Origin: Thalassolituus maritimus
Lineage (GTDB): Bacteria > Pseudomonadota > Gammaproteobacteria > Pseudomonadales > Oceanobacteraceae
Assembly: GCA_913019975.1 (NCBI GenBank)
Contig: CAJWBH010000002.1
Span: 124,001 to 188,000, forward strand
Length of the DNA stretch: 64,000 bases
Reading direction: 5' to 3'
The notes beneath the pieces were generated by a model that ran no database searches, was not told the DNA's origin, and worked only from the letters and a program-made list of their open reading frames with translations. Numbering within the stretch: the first letter of the stretch is position 1; every line of letters starts with the position of its first letter. Position numbers and translations under genes: made by a program. Positions 12,401-20,775 of this stretch are shown here, piece by piece.

Positions 12401-13077
12401 ACAAAGAGTACTTCCAGTTCTTTGATGAAGTGATCAAAAATCCGGCATTGGGAGACGGTGCGACTCTGTTTACGGCTGAGCTCTCTGCCAGTTCCGTTAA
12501 GGTTCGCGATCAGTTAATGGATATGCTGCTCGACGATGACGAGCAGAAAGCGATGCGCGAGCTTGAGCGTATTTCTGATTACCGTAATTACCGCTCGTAT
12601 GAGATTTATAAACAACCGCTGAATAAAGAACCGATCGCTCTTTCACAATACGGTACAGGGTCCGGTGGCCAGCTAGAGACGCCAGCCTACATTATTCGTT
12701 CAGCAGCCATTACTTCAGCTTTCCGCTTTAATGAAGGGGATACTCACCTGCGTATTGTGCTAGTGGATGAAGCCTTCTCGAAAATGGATGAAACCCGCTC
12801 TAAAGAGGTGATTAATTACCTTACCGAGAGCCTGGGTCTGCAGTTGTTGTTTATTATGCCGACCAGTAAATCGGGACCATTTATGGATCTGGTTTCGAAC
12901 CAGTTTGTCTTCTCAAAAGTACCGCTTACCGGCGGACAGAAGAAAGGGGAGTTGCAGACTCGGGTGCTGGTCGACAGGCAGCAGTGTAACCAGGAAAAGG
13001 TTAAAGAGCTTTGGGCGAACCACCGCCGGACTATCCGTCACCAGGCGTCACTAGACTTTATGGAAGAGTTTGCCTGA
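9436..13077 (+). CDS. mksB: SMC-like condensin ATPase MksB (JetC-like)
   Basis: The 1213-residue protein has an SMC/RecN-like plan: Walker A GGNGSGKTT at residues 29-37, long coiled coils (about 290-520 and 680-860), a hinge-like region in between (around 530-650), an ABC signature GTGSGGQ near 1074 and Walker B IVLVDEAFSKMD with D1111-E1112. It would dimerise at the hinge and, with MksF and MksE, form a DNA loop-extruding ring. All ATPase motifs look intact. Its TGA overlaps the ATG of the following globin gene, so the two are probably translationally coupled. Confidence 0.92.
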   Translation: MFLKKFIYINWGNIPATEFEFGPINLLSGGNGSGKTTAADAIQTIMTAAHDTLFHYNPGQDEATQRGRGKNVRTLASYVLGCDDGSYARPNGAVGYLGAVFYPTQGESGEPFTAIIGVSATVDRAGGAPVARQNDIQFFIVAGEELTQNDFLLDLDDSHQEVIPLGKLTKNLARRINPNSVEKYDTKKQYLRRLYGALRGRNDAVPEREAMNAARTFSRFMAYKPVKSINGFVANEILEAKDMGDAIRSVSDLMKTIYAMESDANKLAESIEMLSGTRDSAGRYIDQWIDYNVLEYTAARSRYLNDQKNYLNAKEIQQQIRESLNKTQKERDVAQDRRKQVREQLISMEARRQGIDALQDKDAAEQAINDGKAKLQQQAIPLLEQDQMLQASLRATELLYGALQKTNVAAEIPSLGSKRIAEQAREVLAIKDNGAVDFRKLLGKDWIDLSPLEAHLDDARTQQSLVNSWRDRFHDTELESSGVSLRDQIARVADRRDQKLQQAKHRMVQKQNEISSLEARQATYPGYVRQALEAIMRECPQAEPRVLADYVEVTDPDWQSAVEGYIGGARFSIIVESAFEAEAAHILRQIPGGSRARVIQGEKAKKDSERMKIPANSIIHLMDFEHATARYYLEASYGTVEQVADIQALRMTRRGVTKEGLGSGAYSIYRCDLEDADLVFGLGARERALAAKRSEVNMLEDVANEANYQLRQAQQLLDAVNLLRHVTFADQMQSMLDTQYAMTQAENSLKGVDVSSFGDIEHEFTALKEKADDLDAQIKELDGELGRLQQQLNDAEKAVKALSEHQEQTSDTADAKEDALRSIVGIWPDFDLEKRLEQADKEAEESPVDAIENLRKSVSQELNSIAYEIERNITEHNQTCQTVDSIVYAPDYRDEHGAKFFTGVCDLQREVERVHNRLKNNILVEKQDKLHQLRESFNNVFVTNLCHSIYQAINDGKRILEDLNKELAHHQFGADRETYWFDWEWVPEYKEYFQFFDEVIKNPALGDGATLFTAELSASSVKVRDQLMDMLLDDDEQKAMRELERISDYRNYRSYEIYKQPLNKEPIALSQYGTGSGGQLETPAYIIRSAAITSAFRFNEGDTHLRIVLVDEAFSKMDETRSKEVINYLTESLGLQLLFIMPTSKSGPFMDLVSNQFVFSKVPLTGGQKKGELQTRVLVDRQQCNQEKVKELWANHRRTIRHQASLDFMEEFA

Positions 13078-13496
13078 TGGTGGCCGCCTATGGTGTTGAA
13101 GATGCTTCTTTCCGTGCTGCGGGAGAGTACGAGGGTATAAAAGCCCTCGTTGACGGCTTTTACGATGCGATGGAGGCTCTGCCTGCGGCTAAAAAAATCC
13201 GCGATATGCACCCCGCGGATTTAACCGAATCACGCGATAAGCTGACGCGCTTCTTGTGTGGCTGGTTAGGAGGGCCGCGCCTGTATCGCGAAAAGTACGG
13301 GCCAATCGCGATCCCTCGGGCCCATGCTCATTTGCCGATTGGCGAGGCTGAGCGGGATGCCTGGCTGTTGTGTATGGAAGAAGCGCTAAAGTCACAGGCG
13401 TACCCTGAAGAGTTCAAATCCTACCTGATGACCCAGTTATTCGTGCCCGCAGAGCGGTGCCGTATGGCGTCAGAGTCAATGACGAGGCACTCATAG
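13077..13496 (+). CDS. Group II truncated haemoglobin (TrHbO-like)
   Basis: The start is the ATG in the TGATG overlap with mksB; a longer in-frame reading inside mksB gives a Pro-rich non-globin N-terminus and was discarded. The 139-residue product has the group II 2/2 globin pattern: FCGWLGGP-like LCGWLGGPRLY (60-70), a proximal-His segment HAHLP with His at about 85, and a Trp at position G8 (AWLLCMEEAL, W96). Such globins bind O2, NO or peroxide and are linked to oxidative or nitrosative protection. Location as the fourth gene of a condensin operon is unusual; a functional link is not established. Confidence 0.9.
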   Translation: MVAAYGVEDASFRAAGEYEGIKALVDGFYDAMEALPAAKKIRDMHPADLTESRDKLTRFLCGWLGGPRLYREKYGPIAIPRAHAHLPIGEAERDAWLLCMEEALKSQAYPEEFKSYLMTQLFVPAERCRMASESMTRHS

Positions 13497-13512
13497 TATT
13501 CCGGAGATCCGG

Positions 13513-13572
13513 ATGCAAAACGTATTGCCAACAGGTCAGCCTCTCGTTATCTTCCTTCCATCACAACAATAA
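13513..13572 (+). CDS. Possible 19-residue small ORF
   Basis: ATG 13513 is preceded by GGAG with about 6 bp spacing and encodes MQNVLPTGQPLVIFLPSQQ, ending at TAA just 14 bp before the next gene. Good spacing is the only support; it could be a leader peptide or chance. Confidence 0.25.
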   Translation: MQNVLPTGQPLVIFLPSQQ

Positions 13573-13586
13573 AAACCGGATCGAAT

Positions 13587-14000
13587 ATGAGCACATTCTC
13601 CCGACTTGTGGTTTACGTTATGGCCGCAATACCAGTCATTAGCGTTCATGCCGAAACCATCAACGATTACGCCCTCTGGAACATCAAAAGTGACCCGAGA
13701 GAAACGCGCTGGATCCAGATTCGTGAGTTTCAGCGTATGGAAGGGGAAGAGATTTTTCATATTGATGTGTACTCACGCGAGAACGGTGATATGCAGGAGC
13801 TTGCCATGCGCCTCGCTGACCATATTGCGATTGAGCGCGAAGCACTGCTGAACAGCATCGGTCAGCCGGTTGATACCGGTGTTCCAGAGCGGGTGGCTTA
13901 TGATAAAGCCGTCACCCGGTGGATGAAGACACCGGCAGCCCAGCGTGAAATCTGTCGGCGCCCGGTGCAGAGGTGTCTTGATCCTGTATTCTCGGAGTAA
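13587..14000 (+). CDS. Exported protein of unknown function
   Basis: The 137-residue product starts with a typical signal peptide (hydrophobic VVYVMAAIPVISV, likely cleavage after VHA), leaving a mature periplasmic domain of about 115 residues rich in charged residues and Arg, with two Cys near the C-terminus (CRRPVQRC) that could form a disulphide. I do not recognise a family. It lies 90 bp after the globin gene in the same direction and ends 20 bp from the converging lipase gene. The ribosome-binding site is weak (CGGAT). Confidence 0.65.
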   Translation: MSTFSRLVVYVMAAIPVISVHAETINDYALWNIKSDPRETRWIQIREFQRMEGEEIFHIDVYSRENGDMQELAMRLADHIAIEREALLNSIGQPVDTGVPERVAYDKAVTRWMKTPAAQREICRRPVQRCLDPVFSE

Positions 14001-14020
14001 ATACTACCGACTAGCGATAG

Positions 14021-15418
14021 TCAGAAACCACGTTCGATTAGGTCTCTCATTACCTGCTCATAAAAATCGGCCACGGAACCCTGATAGGGAGGCCGCTCCT
14101 GAAGCCAACTCTCCTGAGGGCCGTAGTATTTATTCCGGCCGGTAAAGTAATTGTGATAGTAACCGTGGCTTAAAATACTGCCATCCAGTGTCTTGATATG
14201 CTCGAAGTTACTGCGGCTATCCGCACAAGGTGGATAGCCAATCTTATCGAAATTCTGAGAGTCCATCGTGGTATAGCCATCATTAGGGCCGTATAGGGCG
14301 GTGACCCCAAGATAAAAAGTCGCGTCGCCCCAGTATTCGTAATCCCAACTTCTTATGCGTGCTGAATAACTGAAGTAACTTACGCCATTACAGTTCTCGT
14401 TGTCTTCGTTCACGAGTTCGTACCAACCTTCCTCCTGTACGCCAATCGCATCCAGCAGGTCACGCCACGCAGTCTCATCACGGTAAAAGTCTTCTCGCAT
14501 GTAATGACTTGAGAGAGAAGTCAGGCCACTCAGGAAGGCTCTGAACTGACCGTTAATATCCAGGTCATACTCGTCCGGATTATCAGGGTCGTATCCTTCG
14601 GTCAGAACCAGAGGTTGGTTGAACAGAGCCTCGTCTGTGGTTGTATCTCCTACCTCCCGCCACATGAGGTCTGTATTCAGACGCTCGCCTTCTTCGAATT
14701 CCCAGAAGGGTTCGCCAGCAACAGGGTCAATCCAGCCGTCGCCAAAAACATAATTGGAAAGATACATGCCGTTAATGCCGATGGTCGCGATTTCTGCGCC
14801 GAGATGCTCGCCAGAAAGTCCCACCACTGCAGCGACATGCTTTGCCATAGAGCCTTCTTCTGGGGCGCTATCACTGGCTGGCAAGGCAGTTGTCATGAAA
14901 CGAGCATCCTGAGTTCCTTGTGATGTACCAATAATGATTACCTTGTCTGCCTGCGTCGCGGATAAAGCTTCATAGACCGTATTGCGGAGGGAGCGGGCAC
15001 GTATGTGATAGGTTGCGTAGGCTGGTTTGTCGGCGATAAATACCTCGTTGCCGCAGGCTTTAAGGCGGTCAACGATGTCTTTACTGAAGTAGCGATGGTA
15101 TTGCGCTATATCGCTGGTACGTTTTAGGCGGTTGTCATAAAGGTTGTCGATGCGCGGCGGCAGGTGAGCTTCATCAGCGGGTAGAATCCACTCTTGGCAG
15201 CCATTGTCAGAATCCCAGGCTGCGCAATACTTCTGCAGATTATCGGATTCTCGCGTCATGCACTCGTCAGCTGTCCAGCTGTCAGGGCAGATGGTCCGTA
15301 AGCCAAAATGGTGGGATAAGACGATAGGGTACTGAAGCCTACACTCATTAAATTCCTGAGCATAAGAGGCCGGAGATAAAATGATTAAAAGAGCGGCGAG
15401 GCGGAAGCTGACATTCAT
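14021..15418 (-). CDS. Secreted triacylglycerol lipase-like alpha/beta hydrolase
   Basis: I take the ATG at 15418 because it begins a classic signal peptide (NVSFRLAALLIILSPASYA); the frame continues upstream without similar sense. The 465-residue enzyme resembles bacterial lipase family I: oxyanion-loop segment YPIVLSHHFG (30-39), nucleophile elbow GTSQG with Ser166, acidic candidate in YGPNDGY, and a C-terminal His candidate in GSILSHGYYHN. It contains many Cys, likely as periplasmic or extracellular disulphides. Compared with the classical HGxxG lipases it has HHFG at the oxyanion loop, and GTSQG instead of GHSxG. Substrate is unknown. Divergent from a lipoprotein gene. Confidence 0.82.
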   Translation of the reverse strand: MNVSFRLAALLIILSPASYAQEFNECRLQYPIVLSHHFGLRTICPDSWTADECMTRESDNLQKYCAAWDSDNGCQEWILPADEAHLPPRIDNLYDNRLKRTSDIAQYHRYFSKDIVDRLKACGNEVFIADKPAYATYHIRARSLRNTVYEALSATQADKVIIIGTSQGTQDARFMTTALPASDSAPEEGSMAKHVAAVVGLSGEHLGAEIATIGINGMYLSNYVFGDGWIDPVAGEPFWEFEEGERLNTDLMWREVGDTTTDEALFNQPLVLTEGYDPDNPDEYDLDINGQFRAFLSGLTSLSSHYMREDFYRDETAWRDLLDAIGVQEEGWYELVNEDNENCNGVSYFSYSARIRSWDYEYWGDATFYLGVTALYGPNDGYTTMDSQNFDKIGYPPCADSRSNFEHIKTLDGSILSHGYYHNYFTGRNKYYGPQESWLQERPPYQGSVADFYEQVMRDLIERGF

Positions 15419-15649
15419 ATCGATTCCCTGACTGTGAAGTGAAGCCCTGAGAAGGCTGAAGCCCCAGTATGGTCGGCGCCGGAGCGTTTGTGTGACCATC
15501 GATGCAATGAAATGCGCCAACTCATGGTGCACATGGGGCCAGTTTGTCGGACTCGTTAACCGAAGGTTGGATATGCTTGTCCCGGATACTTGCAAATTAC
15601 GATACTCCCCGGCTTACTGGAAAGAGTTAAACGCCAACATGGATTTACC

Positions 15650-16231
15650 ATGAAAGGACTCATTCTTAGCCTCAGTATTGCGACTCTTGTGTCATGTGCG
15701 CAGATGCCCGCAACTCATCCTGCTCAAAGTAAGCAGCCAGACACGGCCTCGGTGACTCCTGAGCCCTGTATCGGAACAACCGATTTGCCAGCATCATTGC
15801 GCGACAGTTTTGTTCCAGCCGTTGATTCAGACTTATTAAATGCTGCGCTCGGAGAGCCTGGCAAAGGCGGCTTGTGCCAGGGGCAGGTGTATATTTCAAC
15901 TGGCGTAAAAATCGTTACCCTTTATCGCGCCTGGAACAGTACTAATCCCGGAAGCACCTATGGCAATTGGTGGGCGTTCAATAAGCCGTCAGGAAAGGTT
16001 GCTGAATATCGTGAAGACTTCGAAATCTGCTACCAATGGTCACCGCTGGATAAGTTGGTCACTTGTGAGCTGAAGGCGGGTACGAAAGTAGTTGTAGGGA
16101 ACGGTCAGAGCGCCTATTGCTCTGAATATCTGACTTATAGTGTGTCAGCCAGTCAGCAGGTCTACATAAATGACGCGAGTAATTCAGTTATGAATTGTGA
16201 GACCGCAGACGGGGTGCTCGTCTGGCAGTAA
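15650..16231 (+). CDS. Putative lipoprotein, unknown function
   Basis: From ATG 15650 the 193-residue product has a short signal peptide and a lipobox-like LVSC, giving Cys16 as probable lipidation site. The mature domain has about six further Cys and aromatic-rich stretches (RAWNSTNPGSTYGNWWAF), suggesting a disulphide-stabilised beta fold. No family is recognised. It is 48 bp upstream of the next gene, forming a three-gene set with two other envelope proteins. Confidence 0.68.
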   Translation: MKGLILSLSIATLVSCAQMPATHPAQSKQPDTASVTPEPCIGTTDLPASLRDSFVPAVDSDLLNAALGEPGKGGLCQGQVYISTGVKIVTLYRAWNSTNPGSTYGNWWAFNKPSGKVAEYREDFEICYQWSPLDKLVTCELKAGTKVVVGNGQSAYCSEYLTYSVSASQQVYINDASNSVMNCETADGVLVWQ

Positions 16232-16279
16232 GGTGATCAATAGAGTGATGTAACTCAAGTACGAAACGGAGAGATTCTC

Positions 16280-16915
16280 ATGGATAGAGAAATTGCTGGA
16301 ATCATGCTGTCTTTTGCTTTGTATCTGACTTATTTTCTGATTCCCCTTGTACCTTCAATCCTTATTTATAAGATCTTCCCTTCCACGTCTGTGGTTGCTA
16401 GTGGCAGCTTCTCAGGGCTTAAGATTAATTCGTCCGGTGCCTTTGCTGCATATCTTATTACTCTGGTTATCAGTATAAATGCGTTATCTGAAACCGAGGC
16501 TCGTATTCTCGAGATCCGAAATCCGAATGAACCAACCTGGAGTATCATCGGAACGCTTGAACTTCGCGATGGTGAGGGCAACGTCATCAATAATCCTCTG
16601 CTGTTTGATCTACTGGAAATATCTCTCGAGCCCCGTGTTTTAAGCAGTGCGAATGGAGATATTCATTTCAAGATACCTGGCTCACCAGACGGTTCGCCTC
16701 CTAAAAGAATGATTACCTTGGACGTTAAGGGCTTTGGCCGCGGCAAGATTAATCTGACGTCTGAAGCAGCATTAACGGGGAGTGACATGGTGGTTAATTA
16801 TCAGACCAGAACCATTGAGTTCAGTGAGCCTATCGAAATTACAACGCTCACTCAGCCAGGACAAAGATACTCTGAAACCTCGTACATGACACCCGTGACA
16901 GGAGCAGGAGAATGA
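16280..16915 (+). CDS. Membrane-anchored protein of unknown function
   Basis: The 211-residue product has two N-terminal hydrophobic helices (about 8-30 and 52-68) followed by a soluble beta-rich domain of about 140 residues containing LELRDGEGNVINN-like turns; this is probably periplasmic. Start is ATG after CGGAGAG. Its TGA overlaps the ATG of the next gene (ATGA), implying coupled translation. I do not recognise a family. Confidence 0.65.
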   Translation: MDREIAGIMLSFALYLTYFLIPLVPSILIYKIFPSTSVVASGSFSGLKINSSGAFAAYLITLVISINALSETEARILEIRNPNEPTWSIIGTLELRDGEGNVINNPLLFDLLEISLEPRVLSSANGDIHFKIPGSPDGSPPKRMITLDVKGFGRGKINLTSEAALTGSDMVVNYQTRTIEFSEPIEITTLTQPGQRYSETSYMTPVTGAGE

Positions 16916-17229
16916 AAACCATCGCATTTACGATACTGCTTTTTTTGTCTGAGTTGGCTTTGGCGACGAATCTGAGGGGGAGGGTGGATATTCGTCATCC
17001 CTATACCGGCGACCTTTTCCCAGCGTCGGGAGCGACGGTCGAACTTATCGTGTTTACTAACTTTGGCCCTCAACTGGTTTACACCTATTTCACCGGCTCA
17101 GATGGTATGTATTACATGCCCAGTATAATACCGGGAAATTACATTCTCCGTATTAATGGCTATCTGGACTATCAGATTCAGGTAGTGAATATGCCTTATC
17201 AGGATTTACAACCGGTGTTGATGCAATAA
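16912..17229 (+). CDS. Small exported protein with carboxypeptidase-regulatory/Cna-B-like fold
   Basis: The 105-residue product begins with a signal peptide (KTIAFTILLFLSELALA) and then has the pattern of a transthyretin-like or carboxypeptidase regulatory domain: LRGRVDIR, GATVELIVF, TGSDGMYYMPSIIPGNYILRI. Such domains usually mediate protein or carbohydrate contacts. It overlaps the preceding gene by 4 bp and is likely a partner of that membrane protein. Function is unknown. Confidence 0.68.
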   Translation: MKTIAFTILLFLSELALATNLRGRVDIRHPYTGDLFPASGATVELIVFTNFGPQLVYTYFTGSDGMYYMPSIIPGNYILRINGYLDYQIQVVNMPYQDLQPVLMQ

Positions 17230-17250
17230 AAAAAGCGGCATCCATGCCGC
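17228..17250 (-). terminator. Intrinsic terminator of fadE
   Basis: GCGGCAT-CC-ATGCCGC (17235-17250) is a perfect 7-bp stem followed on the minus strand by seven Ts, 28 bp beyond the fadE stop codon. Confidence 0.8.
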
Positions 17251-17277
17251 TTCAAGGGTGCTGAACAAGGGGAGTGT

Positions 17278-19749
17278 TCAACTAACGTTGGCATCAGCTG
17301 CCGGATCTTTTACCTCAACTTCCGCTTTTTCAAAAAAGCTCTTCTCAAAGGCATCGGTTAACAGAGCGTCATAGCGCTGCTTGTCGTACTCACGAATATT
17401 ATCGGCTTCTTCCTGAGTAATAATATTCTGAGAAACAGCGCTGGAGAGGCGGGCATCGATGTTGTCTCCCGCGAGCTTTCCTCGGGACTCTGCTTTGTTG
17501 TATTTTCCCCACGCATCGTCAACCGTCAGCAGTTTCTGATACGTGCTTTCAACACGGCCGAAAGCGTCGCTTGGCTCAAGGTTGTTATGAATGAACTGAC
17601 CAAATTTCTGACGCACAGGGTTGTCCTCCATGATCAGGTCACCGAGCGCACGAAGCTGATCGTCATCAGGCTTTCTCAGAATCCGACCGTATGGGAACGC
17701 CAGACGCTTAAATACTCCGGCGATGCCCGGAACCGTGAAGTTGTCGTAGAAGTCGAACAAGGCTTCCTGAGCTGTGTACAGAGCCTGATGCAATGAGGCA
17801 CGGGCGTGTACTTTTTCAGCGGTACTTGCAGGCTGATTTTCGTAGTATTTAAGAATACTGCATGCGATAAACAGCTGGCTATGAACATCGCCTAAACGAG
17901 CACTCAGAAGTTCACGACGCTTAAGGTCGCCACCAAGAACACCCAGCGCAAGGTCTGCTGAAGAGGCCAGTGCAGCACTCATGCGGTCGATGCGCTGGTA
18001 CCACTCTTTGGTAAAGCTGTCCGCTTTCTCTGGTGCATTTGCCAGACGATTGCCACTGAGCCCAAGCACGAATGCGCGCATGGTACGGCTGATGCTGTTG
18101 CCAGCGAGTGCAAAGAACAGGCGGTCGAAATCTTTTAGCCCCTGCTTCTTATCATCGGTCTGCAGTGTCTGAATAACGTCGAACAGGTAAGGGTGGCAAC
18201 GCATCGACCCCTGGCCGAAAATCATCAACGAGCGGGTCAGAATATTCGCCCCTTCCACTGTGATCGCGATAGGCACACTCTGATAAGGCAGTGCCATGAA
18301 GTTACGAGGCCCTAACTGAATGGCGCGGCCACCGGCGACATCCATACCGTGATTGATCAGAGTACGCATCATTTCTGTAGCGTGGTACTTGGCCATGGCC
18401 GTAATCACCGACGGGGTGCCAGACTCGAGGCTCTTCGTCACAAGGTGACGCATCGCTTCGAGCGTGTAGCCGAGAATAGCGATCTGCGATGTCGCTTCCT
18501 GCACACCTTCAAATTTACCGACCTCCGTCTTGAACTGGCGACGGATTTTGCCGAACGCACCGGTCATACGATAGCCAACTTCGCCACTTGCGGTAGCCAG
18601 AGCAGGAAGTGAAACGCCTCGACCTGCACCCAGGCATTCAATCAGCATACGCCAACCCTTACCGGCCATTTCAGGGCCACCGATGATCCAGTCAACCGGG
18701 ATGAACACATCTTCGCCGTTAATCGGCCCATTCATGAATGGCGCACCGGGGTAGTGACGACGACCGATTTCAACGCCCTCGTGATCAGCCGGAATCAGGG
18801 CACAGGTAATGCCGTAATCCTGAGTATCAGGGTCACCCAGCAGGCCGTCCGGATCACGCAGCTTAAATGCCAGGCCAATTACCGTTGCCACCGGCGCAAG
18901 TGTAATCCAGCGTTTGGCAAAGTTGAGGCGAATACCAAGTACTTCTTTACCGTCATGCTCGCCCTTACAAACGATACCCAGATCGGGGATCGCACCTGCG
19001 TCAGATCCTACTTCCGGGCCTGTCAGACCAAAGCATGGAATCTCGGTGCCTTTGGCAAGTCCGGGCAACCAGCGCTTTTTCTGCTCGTCAGTACCGTATT
19101 TTGCAAGCAGTTCGCCTGGGCCGAGTGAATTGGGAACCATCGCCGTTACTGCACCCGTGATGGAGCGGGATGCGATTTTGCTCATGATGCGGCTTTGAGC
19201 ATACGGTGAGAAGTGCTTACCGCCGTACTCTTCTGGAATGATCAGGCTGAAGAAGCCTTTGTCTTTCAGAAACTGCCAGGCCTCTGGTGGCAGATCTTTG
19301 CGGTAGTGATGGATTTCCCACTCATCCAACATGCCGCAGAGCTCTTCAACTTCGTTGTCAATAAACGACTGTTCTTTCTTGGTCAGCGTCGGCATGGTGA
19401 TCGAAGAGAATTTCTCCCAATCAGGCTTCCCCTGAAACAGGTCGGCGTCCCACCATGTTGTGCCAGCTTCGAGAGCCTCGCTCTCGGTCTGGCTCATCTG
19501 GGGCATGACGCCTGAAATGGTTTTGTAGGCCGATTTTGTCAGCACGGCCCTGCGCAACTGCGGCACGTTCAGCACAGCGAGAACGCCTGCGAGCAGTACC
19601 AGAGTGACAGGGTGAACCATGGCTGGTGTGATCAAGCCAGTGGTTAACCAGACGGCAGTGAATATTGCAGAGCCGATCAACAGCCCCGGGTTGAAATACA
19701 TGACTGCGGCGAATGCCACTAAGACGCTGAGGAGGGTAATAAGAAACAT
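17278..19749 (-). CDS. fadE: Acyl-CoA dehydrogenase, long FadE type
   Basis: At 823 residues it matches the long gammaproteobacterial FadE rather than the 380-residue mitochondrial type. Two N-terminal hydrophobic segments (1-25, 30-70) would anchor it to the inner membrane; then an acyl-CoA dehydrogenase core follows with the FAD-binding stretch CFGLTGPEVGSDAGA, GAGRGVSLPA and a C-terminal DUF1974-like region. It catalyses the first, FAD-dependent step of beta-oxidation. The start has CGGAG before the ATG. It stands alone with its own terminator, and the FadH-like enzyme at 2.3 kb would serve the same pathway. Confidence 0.93.
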   Translation of the reverse strand: MFLITLLSVLVAFAAVMYFNPGLLIGSAIFTAVWLTTGLITPAMVHPVTLVLLAGVLAVLNVPQLRRAVLTKSAYKTISGVMPQMSQTESEALEAGTTWWDADLFQGKPDWEKFSSITMPTLTKKEQSFIDNEVEELCGMLDEWEIHHYRKDLPPEAWQFLKDKGFFSLIIPEEYGGKHFSPYAQSRIMSKIASRSITGAVTAMVPNSLGPGELLAKYGTDEQKKRWLPGLAKGTEIPCFGLTGPEVGSDAGAIPDLGIVCKGEHDGKEVLGIRLNFAKRWITLAPVATVIGLAFKLRDPDGLLGDPDTQDYGITCALIPADHEGVEIGRRHYPGAPFMNGPINGEDVFIPVDWIIGGPEMAGKGWRMLIECLGAGRGVSLPALATASGEVGYRMTGAFGKIRRQFKTEVGKFEGVQEATSQIAILGYTLEAMRHLVTKSLESGTPSVITAMAKYHATEMMRTLINHGMDVAGGRAIQLGPRNFMALPYQSVPIAITVEGANILTRSLMIFGQGSMRCHPYLFDVIQTLQTDDKKQGLKDFDRLFFALAGNSISRTMRAFVLGLSGNRLANAPEKADSFTKEWYQRIDRMSAALASSADLALGVLGGDLKRRELLSARLGDVHSQLFIACSILKYYENQPASTAEKVHARASLHQALYTAQEALFDFYDNFTVPGIAGVFKRLAFPYGRILRKPDDDQLRALGDLIMEDNPVRQKFGQFIHNNLEPSDAFGRVESTYQKLLTVDDAWGKYNKAESRGKLAGDNIDARLSSAVSQNIITQEEADNIREYDKQRYDALLTDAFEKSFFEKAEVEVKDPAADANVS

Positions 19750-19903
19750 CCCGATCTCCGAAAGTTAATATCAATACAAAACCTATACAAGAATTAATTT
19801 AATGTAAAGGATTGTGTTGATTGACAAGTTAATCTGGCACAGACATGCTCATCCGCCCCGATTCACTGCAGGCTCGCACTGCAATAGTTATAGGTACGAC
19901 GGT

Positions 19904-20149
19904 ATGGATAAGATGGAGTTCACTTCTGAAGAGAAGGCGCAGATGGTACAAAAGGTGAAAATGTACTTCCGCGAGGAGCTGGATCAGGAATTGGGTGGCT
20001 TTCAGGCGGAGTTTCTGATTGATTTCTTCGCAGAAGAAATGGGTGGTTTTTTCTATAACCGGGCGCTGTACGATGCAGAAACCGTTATGTCTGAAAAACT
20101 TCGCGATATCTCAGATGAGTTGATGCAGCTGGAGAAAGCTGTCCGGTGA
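19904..20149 (+). CDS. DUF2164 family protein
   Basis: The 81-residue product (MDKMEFTSEEK...) contains the DUF2164 signature: YFREELDQELGGFQAEFLIDFFAEEMGGFFYN. Proteins of this family are small, acidic and cytoplasmic, of unknown function. I start at ATG 19904; ATG 19913 is equally possible, and the longer reading from 19814 has no homologous look. A perfect -35 (TTGACA at 19821) lies upstream. It ends 12 bp from the converging transglycosylase gene. Confidence 0.82.
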   Translation: MDKMEFTSEEKAQMVQKVKMYFREELDQELGGFQAEFLIDFFAEEMGGFFYNRALYDAETVMSEKLRDISDELMQLEKAVR

Positions 20150-20160
20150 GCAGAGCAGCC

Positions 20161-20775
20161 TCAGTAGTTAACAAACCAGTATTTATCCCAGGCCATAAGC
20201 ACTTTTTCGGGATATTTGGTTTTACCCAGACTGCCGTTGTAGCGAGCAAGGGCGCGAATCAGGTTCCCTTTTTCGCGGTCAAGATAATGTTTGAGGATCG
20301 TACATCCGTAGCGCAGATTTGTGCGTGTATCCATGAGATTGTCTTCAGTTCTGCCGAGCTCATTCTTCCAGAACGGCATCACCTGCATATATCCCTGGGC
20401 TCCGACATAGCTCAGGGCAAAGCGGTCGAACGCACTTTCAACCTGAATAACAGAGAGAACCAGCTCAGGCTGTAGACCGGCTCTGGTTGCCTCCTGGTGC
20501 ACCATGCGCAGTAAATCAAGGCGGATCTTGTCGTCGCGCATGTTCCGGTAACGCTTCAGTCGGCCTGACATGTCCATCAGCCAGACCTGAGCATCGAACT
20601 GGTCACCAAAGGAATCGGAAGCATTGACGGCTTCCATCAGGGCTGATCTTAACTCCGGGTCAGGGTCGGCACTGGTCATCGCTGCAGAGGGAAGTGCCAG
20701 CACCATCAGTACAGTAATACCGCACCCGAGCAATCGGGAGCGGTATTTACGGCAGGCGTACTGGCAGGGGATCAT
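20161..20775 (-). CDS. Lytic transglycosylase (SLT domain)
   Basis: The 204-residue protein has an N-terminal hydrophobic export signal (about 15-32) and a soluble lytic transglycosylase domain with catalytic Glu113 in [12 protein letters not shown], followed by [10 protein letters not shown] and the [10 protein letters not shown] motif. It would cleave peptidoglycan glycan strands in the periplasm, forming 1,6-anhydro-muropeptides. Its ATG overlaps the proS stop codon (ATGA), so it is co-transcribed and probably translationally coupled with proS, an arrangement seen in other gammaproteobacteria. Confidence 0.9.
   Translation of the reverse strand: MIPCQYACRKYRSRLLGCGITVLMVLALPSAAMTSADPDPELRSALMEAVNASDSFGDQFDAQVWLMDMSGRLKRYRNMRDDKIRLDLLRMVHQEATRAGLQPELVLSVIQVESAFDRFALSYVGAQGYMQVMPFWKNELGRTEDNLMDTRTNLRYGCTILKHYLDREKGNLIRALARYNGSLGKTKYPEKVLMAWDKYWFVNY

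Noticed and set aside
13011-13076. N-terminal extension of the globin into mksB
   Set aside because: The added residues (GEPPPDYPSPG...) are mksB codons in another frame; the TGATG overlap gives a natural start.
6980-13077. Complete Wadjet (JetABCD) plasmid-defence system
   Set aside because: Only JetA, B and C-like genes are present; the downstream gene is clearly a globin, and no Toprim-type JetD occurs in the window.
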